This document shows positions 1-6,734 of a stretch of DNA of 30,649 nucleotides, piece by piece. The translations under genes and the position numbers were made by a program. Position 1 is the first letter of the stretch; each line of letters begins with the position of its first letter. The stretch is from IMG/VR virus record IMGVR_UViG_3300046387_000051, positions 1 through 30,649 of that record; one strand, given 5' to 3'. The notes under the pieces are model-generated. The model saw only the letters and a program-made list of their open reading frames with translations. It was not told the origin of the DNA and did not search any database. The stretch comes from a virus.

Positions 1-75
1 GATAGCTGCCGCCAAAATCGTAGTCCACCATCTCAATGGTTTTGTTAAATGGATTTATCAAAATTGCTTTCGACA
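1..75 (-). CDS. Hypothetical protein, DUF3846-like N-terminus (partial)
   Basis: The gene begins at an ATG (complement of 73-75) and runs off the left edge; only its first 25 codons are visible. The peptide starts MSKAILINPFNKTIEMVDYD. This resembles the start of small phage proteins of the DUF3846 type, where a hydrophobic strand and a Pro-Phe or Asp-Pro step precede an E-V-x-Y stretch; that match is from memory and tentative. A good ribosome binding site (GAAAGGAACC) lies just upstream. Its leader contains the CACTAAC box and a hairpin also seen before the other leftward genes. Function is unknown; it is probably an early accessory gene. Confidence 0.6.
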
Positions 76-100
76 TTTTTGGTTCCTTTCGTTAGTGACT

Positions 101-116
101 AGAGCATGATTGCTCT
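101..116 (-). promoter_or_regulatory. Leader hairpin upstream of the leftmost leftward gene
   Basis: Perfect 6-bp stem AGAGCA / TGCTCT around a TGAT loop. It lies directly before the CACTAAC box (complement of 91-97) and the ribosome binding site of the gene starting at 75. It has no U-run, so it is not a classical terminator. Its position matches the hairpins before the genes starting at 513 and 1016. Confidence 0.5.
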
Positions 117-122
117 ACTTAG

Positions 123-150
123 ATAATATCAAACTGAGCAGATATCACAA
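123..150 (-). promoter_or_regulatory. Candidate sigma70-type promoter, leftward
   Basis: On the minus strand TTGTGA (4 of 6 match to TTGACA) is followed after 16 bases by TATTAT (5 of 6 match to TATAAT). It lies downstream of the leftward terminator at 231-258 and upstream of the gene starting at 75, where a fresh promoter would be needed. This is a consensus match by eye only. Confidence 0.35.
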
Positions 151-230
151 GCCCTTTGTGCGGGTCGTGCGATTCGATAGTCGTGTGTATCCGTGCGGTC
201 TGATCGATCTGGACGCGACCCGGCGCGCAT

Positions 231-258
231 AAAAAAAGGGCGGGAATAATCCCGCCCT
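231..258 (-). terminator. Rho-independent terminator, leftward
   Basis: Minus-strand stem of 9 bp (237-245 pairs with 250-258, core GGGCGGGA / TCCCGCCC) with a 4-nt loop, followed by a run of seven U (complement of 231-237). It lies 19 bases past the stop codon of the membrane-protein gene at 277-513. This is a textbook intrinsic terminator for the leftward transcript. Confidence 0.92.
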
Positions 259-276
259 CTATTCTTTTGTCGCTGT

Positions 277-513
277 TTAGTAGTACTTGGATATCATGCT
301 TGCGGCTATAAACAACAACACCGTGCCTGGTATGCCGAACAATGATGTTAGCCATGCAGGTTCGACGGGATAGAACATCCCGACAAGCGCGACGGATATT
401 AGCACGCCACCAATCAAGAAAATGAACACGCCAGTATGTAACAGCAATTCGGCGCGTCGTCTCTCGCGTTTGATTCTTTCGATTTGGTCGGCTGGTGTTT
501 TCAAGTTAGTCAT
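277..513 (-). CDS. Small two-pass membrane protein
   Basis: The 78-residue protein has a charged N-terminus rich in Lys, Arg and Glu (residues 1-23). Two hydrophobic segments follow, at about residues 27-47 and 53-74, and it ends in KYY. The short turn between segments (FYPVEPAW) suggests a helical hairpin in the inner membrane. The ATG at 513 is preceded by GAGAGGAAAG, a strong ribosome binding site. The gene is followed by a strong terminator at 231-258. I do not recognise a family. A holin-like or superinfection-related role is possible from topology alone but unsupported. Confidence 0.8.
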   Translation of the reverse strand: MTNLKTPADQIERIKRERRRAELLLHTGVFIFLIGGVLISVALVGMFYPVEPAWLTSLFGIPGTVLLFIAASMISKYY

Positions 514-537
514 GGTCTTTCCTCTCTCTAGGTTAGT

Positions 538-569
538 GATAGGGGCTGAAAGAATGTCCAGCCCCTATC
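538..569 (-). promoter_or_regulatory. Intergenic 11-bp hairpin in leftward operon
   Basis: Perfect stem GATAGGGGCTG (538-548) / CAGCCCCTATC (559-569) with a 10-nt loop. It sits between the stop of the 47-codon gene (577) and the start at 513. No U-run follows on the minus strand, so it is more likely an RNA-stability, processing or leaky attenuation element than a full terminator. TAACC-type sequence flanks both sides. Confidence 0.6.
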
Positions 570-576
570 GGTTAGT

Positions 577-720
577 TTAAAACAATTCGGACAAGATAAA
601 ATCTATTTCTTGTTCGGTCTTGCCGTCTCTTAACGCTTCTCTTACTTCGTCATATTCAAGCGCAAGATCCGGCGTGATGGTATGGTGCAAGCACAATGCT
701 AGAAATTCGTTCGCCGTCAT
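577..720 (-). CDS. Small acidic hypothetical protein (47 aa)
   Basis: This short gene was read from the junction. It opens with an ATG at 720 (MTANEFLALCLHHTITPDLA) and ends at TAA (complement of 577-579) after EIDFILSELF. Its start overlaps the stop of the upstream zinc-ribbon gene in an ATGA, implying translational coupling. The product is acidic and predicted helical, without a transmembrane segment. I do not recognise a family. Its small size suits a phage regulatory or host-interaction peptide, but nothing in the sequence fixes the function. Confidence 0.7.
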   Translation of the reverse strand: MTANEFLALCLHHTITPDLALEYDEVREALRDGKTEQEIDFILSELF

Positions 721-1016
721 TGTGCTGTTACTTCCATGATATCTTTACGCGCCCATGATAGAAAATCGTCGTCATCCATTGCTTGGCGCAATTCATTATC
801 AAAGCGGTATTCTTCGCCTCTAAAAAAGACAACGGTATCCATTGTCCCGTCATCCACGAAATGGATATCGAACATCTCGCGCAATTCTTTGTCGCTATTG
901 TATCCATTGCATACTTGGCAAATACAAATATCGGTATCGCTATCTAGTGTGAAATAATCGGCAGCGCGCTCATCTTCTACACGGCCACAGATATCGCATT
1001 GAGTATTTCCAGACAT
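717..1016 (-). CDS. Small acidic protein with a CxxC...CxxC zinc-ribbon-like motif
   Basis: The 99-residue protein is read from the ATG at 1016, because GAAAGGAAAACC precedes it at correct spacing; an upstream in-frame ATG at 1049 would run through the intergenic hairpin and has no binding site. Cys7-x2-Cys10 and Cys33-x2-Cys36 form two knuckles about 22 residues apart, as in a zinc ribbon; Cys31 is an extra cysteine. The rest is very acidic, with an Asp run near residue 80 (AMDDDDFLSWARKD). A nucleic-acid or protein-binding early regulator is plausible, but the family is not recognised. Confidence 0.8.
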   Translation of the reverse strand: MSGNTQCDICGRVEDERAADYFTLDSDTDICICQVCNGYNSDKELREMFDIHFVDDGTMDTVVFFRGEEYRFDNELRQAMDDDDFLSWARKDIMEVTAQ

Positions 1017-1038
1017 TGGTTTTCCTTTCAAGGTTAGT

Positions 1039-1061
1039 GGGCGGGGCATCCAGCCCCGCCC
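1039..1061 (-). promoter_or_regulatory. Intergenic 9-bp GC-rich hairpin in leftward operon
   Basis: Perfect stem GGGCGGGGC (1039-1047) / GCCCCGCCC (1053-1061) with a 5-nt loop. It lies between the stop of the gene at 1068 and the CACTAACC box and ribosome binding site of the gene starting at 1016. No U-run follows. It parallels the hairpin at 538-569 in position and flanking sequence. Confidence 0.6.
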
Positions 1062-1067
1062 GATTGG

Positions 1068-1409
1068 TTACGCTGTTTTCCAAAATGAATAAGCCCGCTT
1101 TGGGTTTTCTTTTCGGTACTTGGTCAAATCCACTTTATAGTCAATGTGGATTTGCGCGTTATTTGTTCGCGTTTGGGTTTCGTTTTTATAGTCTAGTGTG
1201 ACCCAAACCTTGTCATCGCCTAGCGTGTAAATTCCGCGCTTCATTTGGCCTTTACGTTCGCCGCTTGTGTAATGCACTTTCATCCGCTTTTCGACTTCAG
1301 CTTGCATTGCTTTTTCAGTGGCATTTGCTTTTGACGCATCGGCTCTAGCTTTTTGAAAAGCCTTTACCAGTGCAAGGTCATCTAGGTTTGAATAATCTTG
1401 TTTAGTCAT
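1068..1409 (-). CDS. Hypothetical basic protein (113 aa)
   Basis: Residues 1-45 are charged and predicted helical (DDLALVKAFQKARADASKAN and onward). Residues 46-113 look beta-rich and basic (GIYTLGDDKVWVTLDYKN), ending in SFWKTA. No cysteines or membrane segments are present. The ATG at 1409 follows GAGGAACC. It is the first leftward gene after the divergent region 1410-1656, so it would be the promoter-proximal gene of that transcript. The family is not recognised. It could be an early DNA- or RNA-binding protein, but that rests only on charge and position. Confidence 0.78.
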   Translation of the reverse strand: MTKQDYSNLDDLALVKAFQKARADASKANATEKAMQAEVEKRMKVHYTSGERKGQMKRGIYTLGDDKVWVTLDYKNETQTRTNNAQIHIDYKVDLTKYRKENPKRAYSFWKTA

Positions 1410-1447
1410 CTTGGTTCCTCATTGGTGACTGCTAGAGCCTCATGCCC

Positions 1448-1465
1448 TAACGTTCAAAAACGTTA
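1448..1465. promoter_or_regulatory. Perfect inverted repeat, possible operator
   Basis: TAACGTT-CAAA-AACGTTA is a perfect 7-bp inverted repeat with a 4-base centre, about 40 bases upstream of the leftward gene start at 1409. It could bind a dimeric repressor or form a small RNA hairpin. No protein is assigned to it. Confidence 0.4.
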
Positions 1466-1616
1466 CCACCAAAACATGGGATAATCAACAACTAAAACAC
1501 AATACGAAAATCTTTTTTTGGGGTTACTTTTGGCGATTGCTAGGCGCAACGCAGCGTCACTGATAGGGGCACCCAACAGAAACCGGGGCGGGCAGGTGCG
1601 TATGTGTGTGTATGTG

Positions 1617-1645
1617 TTAGATTGATAAATTCATTTCAATATAAT
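1617..1645 (+). promoter_or_regulatory. Weak candidate promoter for the terminase gene
   Basis: A perfect TATAAT (1640-1645) lies 17 bases after TTAGAT (1617-1622), a poor -35. If used, transcription would start near 1652, only a few bases before the ATG at 1657, giving an almost leaderless message. This agrees with the lack of a clear ribosome binding site there. Confidence 0.3.
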
Positions 1646-1656
1646 ATCGTTTGGGC

Positions 1657-3135
1657 ATGACAAACCTCGATATTATTCCCGAAGAAAAACTTCGTGAAAT
1701 CCTCTTGTTACAGGAAGCGCAAGCAACCCTAACCAAGCGTGAAGAAGCCAAGGACAAGTTCATGTCTTTTGCTCACCATGTGTATGACGACTTTATTGAG
1801 GGGAACCACCACAGAGTTATATCAGAAAAACTTGAGCTTGTTGCACAGGGTAAGTTGAAACGACTGATCATTAACATGCCACCGCGTCACTCCAAATCTG
1901 AATTAGCATCCTATTTGATGCCTGCATGGTTTTTGGGAAGGAACCCTAGACTGAAAATTATTCAGGCAACGATGAACACGGAACTAGCCACCCGTTTTGG
2001 TAGGAAAGTGCGTGACTTGATTGCTGACCCCATATACACGGAAATATTTCCAGAAACCGACCTCAAACAAGACAGTCAAGCTGCTGGTAGATGGGAGACA
2101 AGTAAGAAGGGCGAATACTTTGCGGCGGGTGTTGGTGCGGCGATGACGGGTCGCGGTGCAGATTTGTTGATTATCGATGACCCACACTCGGAACAAGACG
2201 CATTATCCTCGACTGCATATGACCATACCTATGAATGGTACACCTCTGGGCCTCGTCAGCGGCTCCAGCCTGGTGGTTCGATCATCATTGTTCAGACAAG
2301 GTGGTCAAAAAAGGACTTAACGGGCCGGTTACTGACCGAACAGATGAAAGACACCATGTCTGATCAGTGGGAATTGATAGAATTTCCTGCAATTATGCCA
2401 TCGGGGAACCCTGTGTGGCCTGAATTTTGGAACAAGGACGAGTTACTGTCGGTAAAAGCGTCTTTGTCCCCTTCTAAATGGAACGCGCAGTGGCAACAAA
2501 ATCCTACATCCGAAGAAACTGCCATGGTCAAGCGCGAATGGTGGCAGACTTGGACAAAAAAGAAGATTCCACGGCTCAAGTACATACTTCAGAGTTACGA
2601 TACGGCGTTTTCCAAGAAAGAAACGGCTGACTACACGGCGATTACGACGTGGGGCATCTTTGATCCTGATGAGGACAACACGGAACACATCATTTTGTTG
2701 GATGCAATGAAGGGTCGGTACAATTTCCCCGAACTGAAGGAAGTTGCAGCGGAACAGCATGAGTATTGGGAACCGGACATGGTGTTGATTGAGGCGAAAG
2801 CGTCGGGTCAGCCGCTGGCAGATGAGCTACTCAGGATTGATATACCTGTTTTGACGTATTCACCGGGCAAAGCCAAGGGCCGTGGTGGTGTTGACAAGGT
2901 TACTCGTATGCACATGGTTGCTCCACTGTTTGAGGCTGGTCGAGTCTGGGCACCGGAGGAGACTTTTGCGGAGGATGTTATTGAAGAAGTTGCTTCTTTT
3001 CCAAAGGGCGACTACGATGACTACTGTGACAGCATGACGATGGCACTTATTAGATTTAGGCAGGGCGGCTTTGCGTCGTTAGAAGAAGATGAGGAAGATC
3101 CGTACTACAGGCGCAAGAAATATGAGTATTACTGA
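1657..3135 (+). CDS. terL: Terminase large subunit (ATPase and nuclease)
   Basis: The 492-residue packaging motor cuts concatemeric phage DNA and pumps it through the portal into the prohead. Visible motifs are the Walker-A-like MPPRHSKS (residues 74-81), Walker B LLIIDD (170-175), a motif-III-like QTRWSKKDLTGR (213-224), and an RNase-H-type nuclease with acidic residues in SYDTAF (D315), VLIEAKASG (E379) and DDYCDSM (D458). Length and motif order match the large-terminase group having the MPPRHSKS P-loop variant. The ATG at 1657 is preferred over an in-frame TTG at 1651, although neither has a clear ribosome binding site. Its stop overlaps the next start (TGATG). No small terminase subunit is adjacent. 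Confidence 0.97.
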   Translation: MTNLDIIPEEKLREILLLQEAQATLTKREEAKDKFMSFAHHVYDDFIEGNHHRVISEKLELVAQGKLKRLIINMPPRHSKSELASYLMPAWFLGRNPRLKIIQATMNTELATRFGRKVRDLIADPIYTEIFPETDLKQDSQAAGRWETSKKGEYFAAGVGAAMTGRGADLLIIDDPHSEQDALSSTAYDHTYEWYTSGPRQRLQPGGSIIIVQTRWSKKDLTGRLLTEQMKDTMSDQWELIEFPAIMPSGNPVWPEFWNKDELLSVKASLSPSKWNAQWQQNPTSEETAMVKREWWQTWTKKKIPRLKYILQSYDTAFSKKETADYTAITTWGIFDPDEDNTEHIILLDAMKGRYNFPELKEVAAEQHEYWEPDMVLIEAKASGQPLADELLRIDIPVLTYSPGKAKGRGGVDKVTRMHMVAPLFEAGRVWAPEETFAEDVIEEVASFPKGDYDDYCDSMTMALIRFRQGGFASLEEDEEDPYYRRKKYEYY

Positions 3136-3602
3136 TGGATCCTTTGACAACAGGACTGGCTGGTATCGCACTTGTGCAAAAATCGGTCGAGTTTATAAAA
3201 TCAAACATAGATACTGCCAACAGCATATCGGATATTGCGGGGGCGATTGATGGACTTTTTGCGGGTGAAAAACAAGTTCAACAAGAAAGGTTTGGTGGCA
3301 AAGGTATTCTTGGACAAACTAAGGATGCCGCGCACAGTGTTATTGATGCAAAACTGGCGCAGGAACAACTCCGCGATATGCAGACTCTTATCGACAATCG
3401 GTTTGGATACGGGACGTGGAGACAAATCATTGCCGAAAAAAACAAGCGCATCAGGGAAGAAAAAGAAAGAATAGCTGAAGAAAAGCGCATCGCCAGACAG
3501 AAGCAAAAAGAACTGCAAGAAATGTTAGTTGTAGTTGGCTCTATCGTTGTTGTAGCAATGCTGTTTCTTCTTGCCGTTGTCGGTTACGTCAAACTGGGCT
3601 AG
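3135..3602 (+). CDS. Coiled-coil protein with C-terminal membrane anchor
   Basis: The 155-residue protein has a mildly hydrophobic N-terminus (residues 1-45, TTGLAGIALVQKSVEF). A long charged helix spans about residues 95-130, with repeating Glu/Lys/Arg/Gln that predicts a coiled coil. A single strong transmembrane segment follows at about 131-153 (VVVGSIVVVAMLFLLAVVGYV). It is translationally coupled to terL through a TGATG overlap and precedes the portal by 37 bases. A small membrane protein between terminase and portal could help lysis or dock packaging to the membrane, but neither is shown. The family is not recognised with certainty. Confidence 0.85.
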   Translation: MDPLTTGLAGIALVQKSVEFIKSNIDTANSISDIAGAIDGLFAGEKQVQQERFGGKGILGQTKDAAHSVIDAKLAQEQLRDMQTLIDNRFGYGTWRQIIAEKNKRIREEKERIAEEKRIARQKQKELQEMLVVVGSIVVVAMLFLLAVVGYVKLG

Positions 3603-3639
3603 TGTAATCTACGTTTTATAAACAACTGGAGAAACAGGC

Positions 3640-6102
3640 ATGTCACAAACGGGCAATCCACCGGGAGCAATGGTTGATTCGGCAATGCCTGCGGGTGGCG
3701 GTGCTGAAGATGTTCTTATTGAAGCAGAGGCACAAAGCCCCGGTATAACTGACGAGATACTGGAAGAGCTTATTGTTGAGGCTGGTGAAGGTGATACACT
3801 AGATCCCGAAGAAGCGTTACAGGAAATAGGGCATACATCCAATCTTGCTGAATCTCTGGACGAGCGCGTGCTCGAAGGGATTGCTGGTGAGCTTGTTGAT
3901 GCTTTTGAAGATGACCTTGATTCACGAGACGAGTGGGAACAGGCACTATCTAAGGGTCTGGGTCTACTTGGCATCAACTATGAAGAGCGTGACGAGCCTT
4001 TCTCTGGCGCGTCTGGTGTAACACACCCGCTTATTTCAGAATCGGTGACGCAGTTTCAGGCGCAAGCATATAAAGAAATACTTCCGTCAGCGGGGCCGGT
4101 ACGCACACAGATAGTTGGTGCACATACAGCAGAATCTGAAGATCAGGCAAAGCGTGTCGAAGATTTTATGAACTACTACATCATGGAAGTGATGGAGGAG
4201 TATGATCTGGACACTGATCAGATGCTCTTTTACCTGCCATTGGCTGGTTCGACGTTCAAGAAAGTGTACTTCGATCCGATTAAGGGTCGGGCGGTAGCCA
4301 AGTTTTTACCAGCTGAAGATGTTGTGGTGCCATATTCGGCAACCGATATTCGCACAGCGGAGCGCATCACTCACGTTTTGCGAACCTCGGAAAACGATCT
4401 GCGTAAGATGCAGGTCGGTGGGATATACAGGGATGTTGAGATATCAGCTTCGCAACTTGATTCTGATTCGGATGAACTGAAGGATCGTGTAAATGAGATA
4501 TCCGGTGTACGTCCGTCTTATCAGGATACGGGCTACACGCTTCTTGAGATACACACTTATCTGGATCTCGAAGGGTTTGAGGATGTCGATGATGCTGGCG
4601 AACCCACGGGTGTGAAGCTCCCTTATGCAGTTACCTTGGATCGGGATAGCAATAAGGTGCTGGCTATTTATCGTAACTACGAAGAAGAAGATGAGTCACG
4701 CGCAGCACTTCAACACTTTGTGCACTACAAGTTTTTACCGGGCTTTGGTTTCTATGGTTTTGGTTTGATCCACATGATTGGTGGTTTGTCTCGCGCTGCC
4801 ACTTCTATCCTGCGTCAGTTGATCGATGCTGGTACGTTGTCGAACCTACCTGCTGGTTTCAAGGCTCGTGGTGTTCGTATCCGTAATGATGATGAACCGT
4901 TACAGCCTGGTGAGTTCAGGGACATTGATGCCCCTGGTGGTGATATTCGTAACGCAATATCGCCGCTACCGTACAAGGAACCTTCGGGAACTCTGTCACA
5001 ATTACTGGGCGTGATTATTGATAGTGGTCGCAGATATGCGTCGATTGCTGATAATTCTACGGGTGACATGAACTCGAATGCGCCGGTAGGCACGACGGTT
5101 GCTTTACTGGAGCGCGGATCACGGGTCATGAGTGCGATTCACAAACGTATGCACTATGCTCAAAAGCAGGAGTTCAAACTTCTTTCTGCCATCATCGGTG
5201 ATACGGTTGAAATGTATCCATATCAGTTGCGTGTGCCTGCACAGGTTGCTGCACAGGATTTTGATGGTCGGGTAGACATCATTCCGGTATCTGATCCGAA
5301 TATCTTTTCTGCGGCACAGCGTCAGGCTTTGGCACAAACGCAGTTGCAGATGGCGATGCAAAGCCCAGAGATTCATGATTTACGCGAAGCGTATCGTCGT
5401 ATGTATGCCGCGCTTGAAGTTAAGAATATCGATGAACTGTTGCCCAAGAAACCTGATCCGCAGCCCATGGATCCGGCATCGGAGATTGCCAAACTTTTTT
5501 CTGGTCAGGATTTCAGAGCGTTTCCACAACAGAATCAGGAAGCACATATCACGGCTTATGTTTCAATGTTGCAGACACCTATTATGCGTGAAGTGGCTCC
5601 GGTTAAGGGTGCGTTGATTTCTAAATTGTTTGAGCGCATTGGTTATCTGGCACAACAGACAGCGGTTCAACAGATACAGGCACAAGCTCAACAGCAGATG
5701 CAACAGGCTATGGCTACGATTACTGATCCGGCTATGGCACAACAATTGCAGATGCAGATACAGGCACAAGCTCAACAGCAGTTAGCAGTTCTGGTTCCGC
5801 AGATCACGGCACAGTTGGTGGCACAGTATGCACCGGGTATATCGCCGCCTGAATCACCTGATCCTCTTGTTGGTATTCGCCAAGCTGAAGTTCAGATTGC
5901 GGCGGCTGACCAACAACGTAGGACGCAGAAAGATCAGACTGATGCGGCACTTGAAACGGCACGCATACAGCAGTCTGCACAACAGGCTGAAGATCGGTTG
6001 GATACGCAAGTTGAGATTGCTGCAAAACGTGATGCGACGAATAGGGAGCGCATACAAACGCAGGAAGAGATTGCTGTAATGAGAGAGTTAAACAAGGGAT
6101 GA
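3640..6102 (+). CDS. Portal protein (P22-like), with long Gln-rich C-terminal extension
   Basis: The 820-residue protein would form the dodecameric ring at the capsid vertex that binds the terminase and neck. Residues 1-95 are acidic and probably disordered. From about 96 a portal core is recognisable: GASGVTHPLISESVTQFQAQ (around 122), NYYIMEVMEEYDLDTDQML (around 177), LPLAGSTFKKVYFDP and FLPAEDVVVPY. The core continues to GDMNSNAPVGTTVALLERGS, typical of P22-type portals in marine phages. Residues about 640-820 are extremely Gln/Ala-rich and helical, resembling the long barrel helices of P22 portal. The start has GGAGAAACAGGC before the ATG. It follows terL, as usual for a portal. Confidence 0.92.
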   Translation: MSQTGNPPGAMVDSAMPAGGGAEDVLIEAEAQSPGITDEILEELIVEAGEGDTLDPEEALQEIGHTSNLAESLDERVLEGIAGELVDAFEDDLDSRDEWEQALSKGLGLLGINYEERDEPFSGASGVTHPLISESVTQFQAQAYKEILPSAGPVRTQIVGAHTAESEDQAKRVEDFMNYYIMEVMEEYDLDTDQMLFYLPLAGSTFKKVYFDPIKGRAVAKFLPAEDVVVPYSATDIRTAERITHVLRTSENDLRKMQVGGIYRDVEISASQLDSDSDELKDRVNEISGVRPSYQDTGYTLLEIHTYLDLEGFEDVDDAGEPTGVKLPYAVTLDRDSNKVLAIYRNYEEEDESRAALQHFVHYKFLPGFGFYGFGLIHMIGGLSRAATSILRQLIDAGTLSNLPAGFKARGVRIRNDDEPLQPGEFRDIDAPGGDIRNAISPLPYKEPSGTLSQLLGVIIDSGRRYASIADNSTGDMNSNAPVGTTVALLERGSRVMSAIHKRMHYAQKQEFKLLSAIIGDTVEMYPYQLRVPAQVAAQDFDGRVDIIPVSDPNIFSAAQRQALAQTQLQMAMQSPEIHDLREAYRRMYAALEVKNIDELLPKKPDPQPMDPASEIAKLFSGQDFRAFPQQNQEAHITAYVSMLQTPIMREVAPVKGALISKLFERIGYLAQQTAVQQIQAQAQQQMQQAMATITDPAMAQQLQMQIQAQAQQQLAVLVPQITAQLVAQYAPGISPPESPDPLVGIRQAEVQIAAADQQRRTQKDQTDAALETARIQQSAQQAEDRLDTQVEIAAKRDATNRERIQTQEEIAVMRELNKG
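5671..5697 (+). repeat. 27-bp direct repeat inside portal gene, copy 1
   Basis: The 27-base sequence beginning CAGATACAGGCACAAGCTCA is repeated without mismatch at 5755-5781. It encodes QIQAQAQQQ in the Gln-rich C-terminal helix. The same frame and an offset of 84 bp (28 codons) suggest an internal duplication that lengthened the helix. Confidence 0.85.
5755..5781 (+). repeat. 27-bp direct repeat inside portal gene, copy 2
   Basis: Exact second copy of 5671-5697, again encoding QIQAQAQQQ. Exact identity at synonymous positions indicates a recent duplication or conversion rather than selection on the peptide alone. Confidence 0.85.
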
Positions 6103-6251
6103 CATCTGTTTGGGCTGGTCGCTGGGGTGAATACTTTGTGCTAAAGAAGATGGCGCATGAGTGGCACAAAAAAGGTCTGGGTATGGATGAGATAGAAGCA
6201 CGGCTACGCAGGGAACTAGAGGGCGTGCCGTTGAAAGCGGTCGATGGTTAA
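6099..6251 (+). CDS. Small hypothetical protein (50 aa)
   Basis: Read from the junction: its ATG overlaps the portal stop as ATGA. It starts MTSVWAGRWGEYFVLKKMAH and ends LEGVPLKAVDG. It is basic and helical with several Trp (residues 5, 9 and 22), and the segment GLGMDEIEARLRRELEG looks like a helix-turn-helix or hairpin piece too short to assign. The next gene overlaps its last codons. Translational coupling to the portal and the tight overlap support it being real. Function unknown. Confidence 0.65.
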   Translation: MTSVWAGRWGEYFVLKKMAHEWHKKGLGMDEIEARLRRELEGVPLKAVDG

Positions 6252-6408
6252 AGAAATAAATTTGAGGGCACGGTGCAAGCGAACTGATGAAGTTTTGCGA
6301 TTAATTGCATATTACCCAGAGCACAAAGTTTACTTTTACACTGGCTCGTCACCGGGAACTGGGTTGGTAAAACAAAGTGCAGTGGAGGTTTTGAATGACA
6401 CCCAGTAA
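6244..6408 (+). CDS. Small hypothetical protein (54 aa)
   Basis: Starts MVKEINLRARCKRTDEVLRL and ends QSAVEVLNDTQ. It overlaps the preceding gene by 8 bases and the following EF-hand gene by 14 bases. Its N-terminus is basic; the middle (IAYYPEHKVYFYTG) looks like a beta hairpin. No membrane segment or known motif is present. Read by eye from tightly packed starts and stops; the tiling with both neighbours is the main support. Confidence 0.6.
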   Translation: MVKEINLRARCKRTDEVLRLIAYYPEHKVYFYTGSSPGTGLVKQSAVEVLNDTQ

Positions 6409-6718
6409 AAAATTGGAACGGGGTAGTCGTTATGAAGCCCACGATTTAGACGGTGATGGCATTGTGACAGATGCCGAGATTGCCCGTGAAAAGGAGATGA
6501 TTGAGCTTGAGTTACGCGAGGAAAAAGCAAAGGCACAGCAGTACATGGCTTGGGTCGCTATGGGAAGTATGCTCGTTTTTTCAACAATCCTTTTTCTACC
6601 TGTGGTTTCTGATAGTCGTGTCAATGCTCTCGCTGATCTCCTTGGTCTTTTCTATATCGCTCAAGCTGGCGTTGTTGGCGCATACATGGGTGTATCGGCG
6701 TGGATGAGCCGAAAATAA
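6395..6718 (+). CDS. EF-hand calcium-binding membrane protein
   Basis: The 107-residue protein carries a full 12-residue EF-hand loop, DLDGDGIVTDAE at residues 17-28, with Asp at positions 1, 3 and 5, Gly at 6 and Glu at 12; position 8 is Val instead of the usual Ile. A charged helix follows (29-49), then two membrane segments at about 50-71 and 78-104, ending SRK. GGAGG precedes the ATG. The layout suggests a cytoplasmic calcium sensor or metal-binding tail on a two-pass inner-membrane protein. It is 118 bases upstream of a holin-like gene, so a lysis role is reasonable but inferred. Confidence 0.88.
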   Translation: MTPSKKLERGSRYEAHDLDGDGIVTDAEIAREKEMIELELREEKAKAQQYMAWVAMGSMLVFSTILFLPVVSDSRVNALADLLGLFYIAQAGVVGAYMGVSAWMSRK

Positions 6719-6734
6719 TTTACAGGTATGAAGG

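Larger units (their letters stand above)
1410..1656. promoter_or_regulatory. Divergent intergenic control region
   Basis: The leftward genes and the rightward late genes diverge from this 247-base gap. It holds the leader of the gene starting at 1409, a perfect inverted repeat at 1448-1465, an A/T-rich stretch near 1478-1520, a G/C-rich stretch near 1540-1600 (including ACCGGGGCGGGCAGG), alternating TG/TA dinucleotides at about 1600-1615 and a TATAAT hexamer at 1640-1645. No gene of useful length is seen. Packaging initiation sites often lie near terminase genes, but nothing here identifies one. Confidence 0.5.

Noticed and set aside
119-355. Leftward 78-codon frame overlapping the membrane-protein gene
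   Set aside because: It runs through the terminator hairpin at 231-258 and half of it lies antiphase inside a good gene. The part past the terminator has no in-frame start. It was not called, though its end part is not clearly non-coding.
1016-1201. Rightward 61-codon frame
   Set aside because: It is antisense to the well-supported leftward genes and has no binding site.
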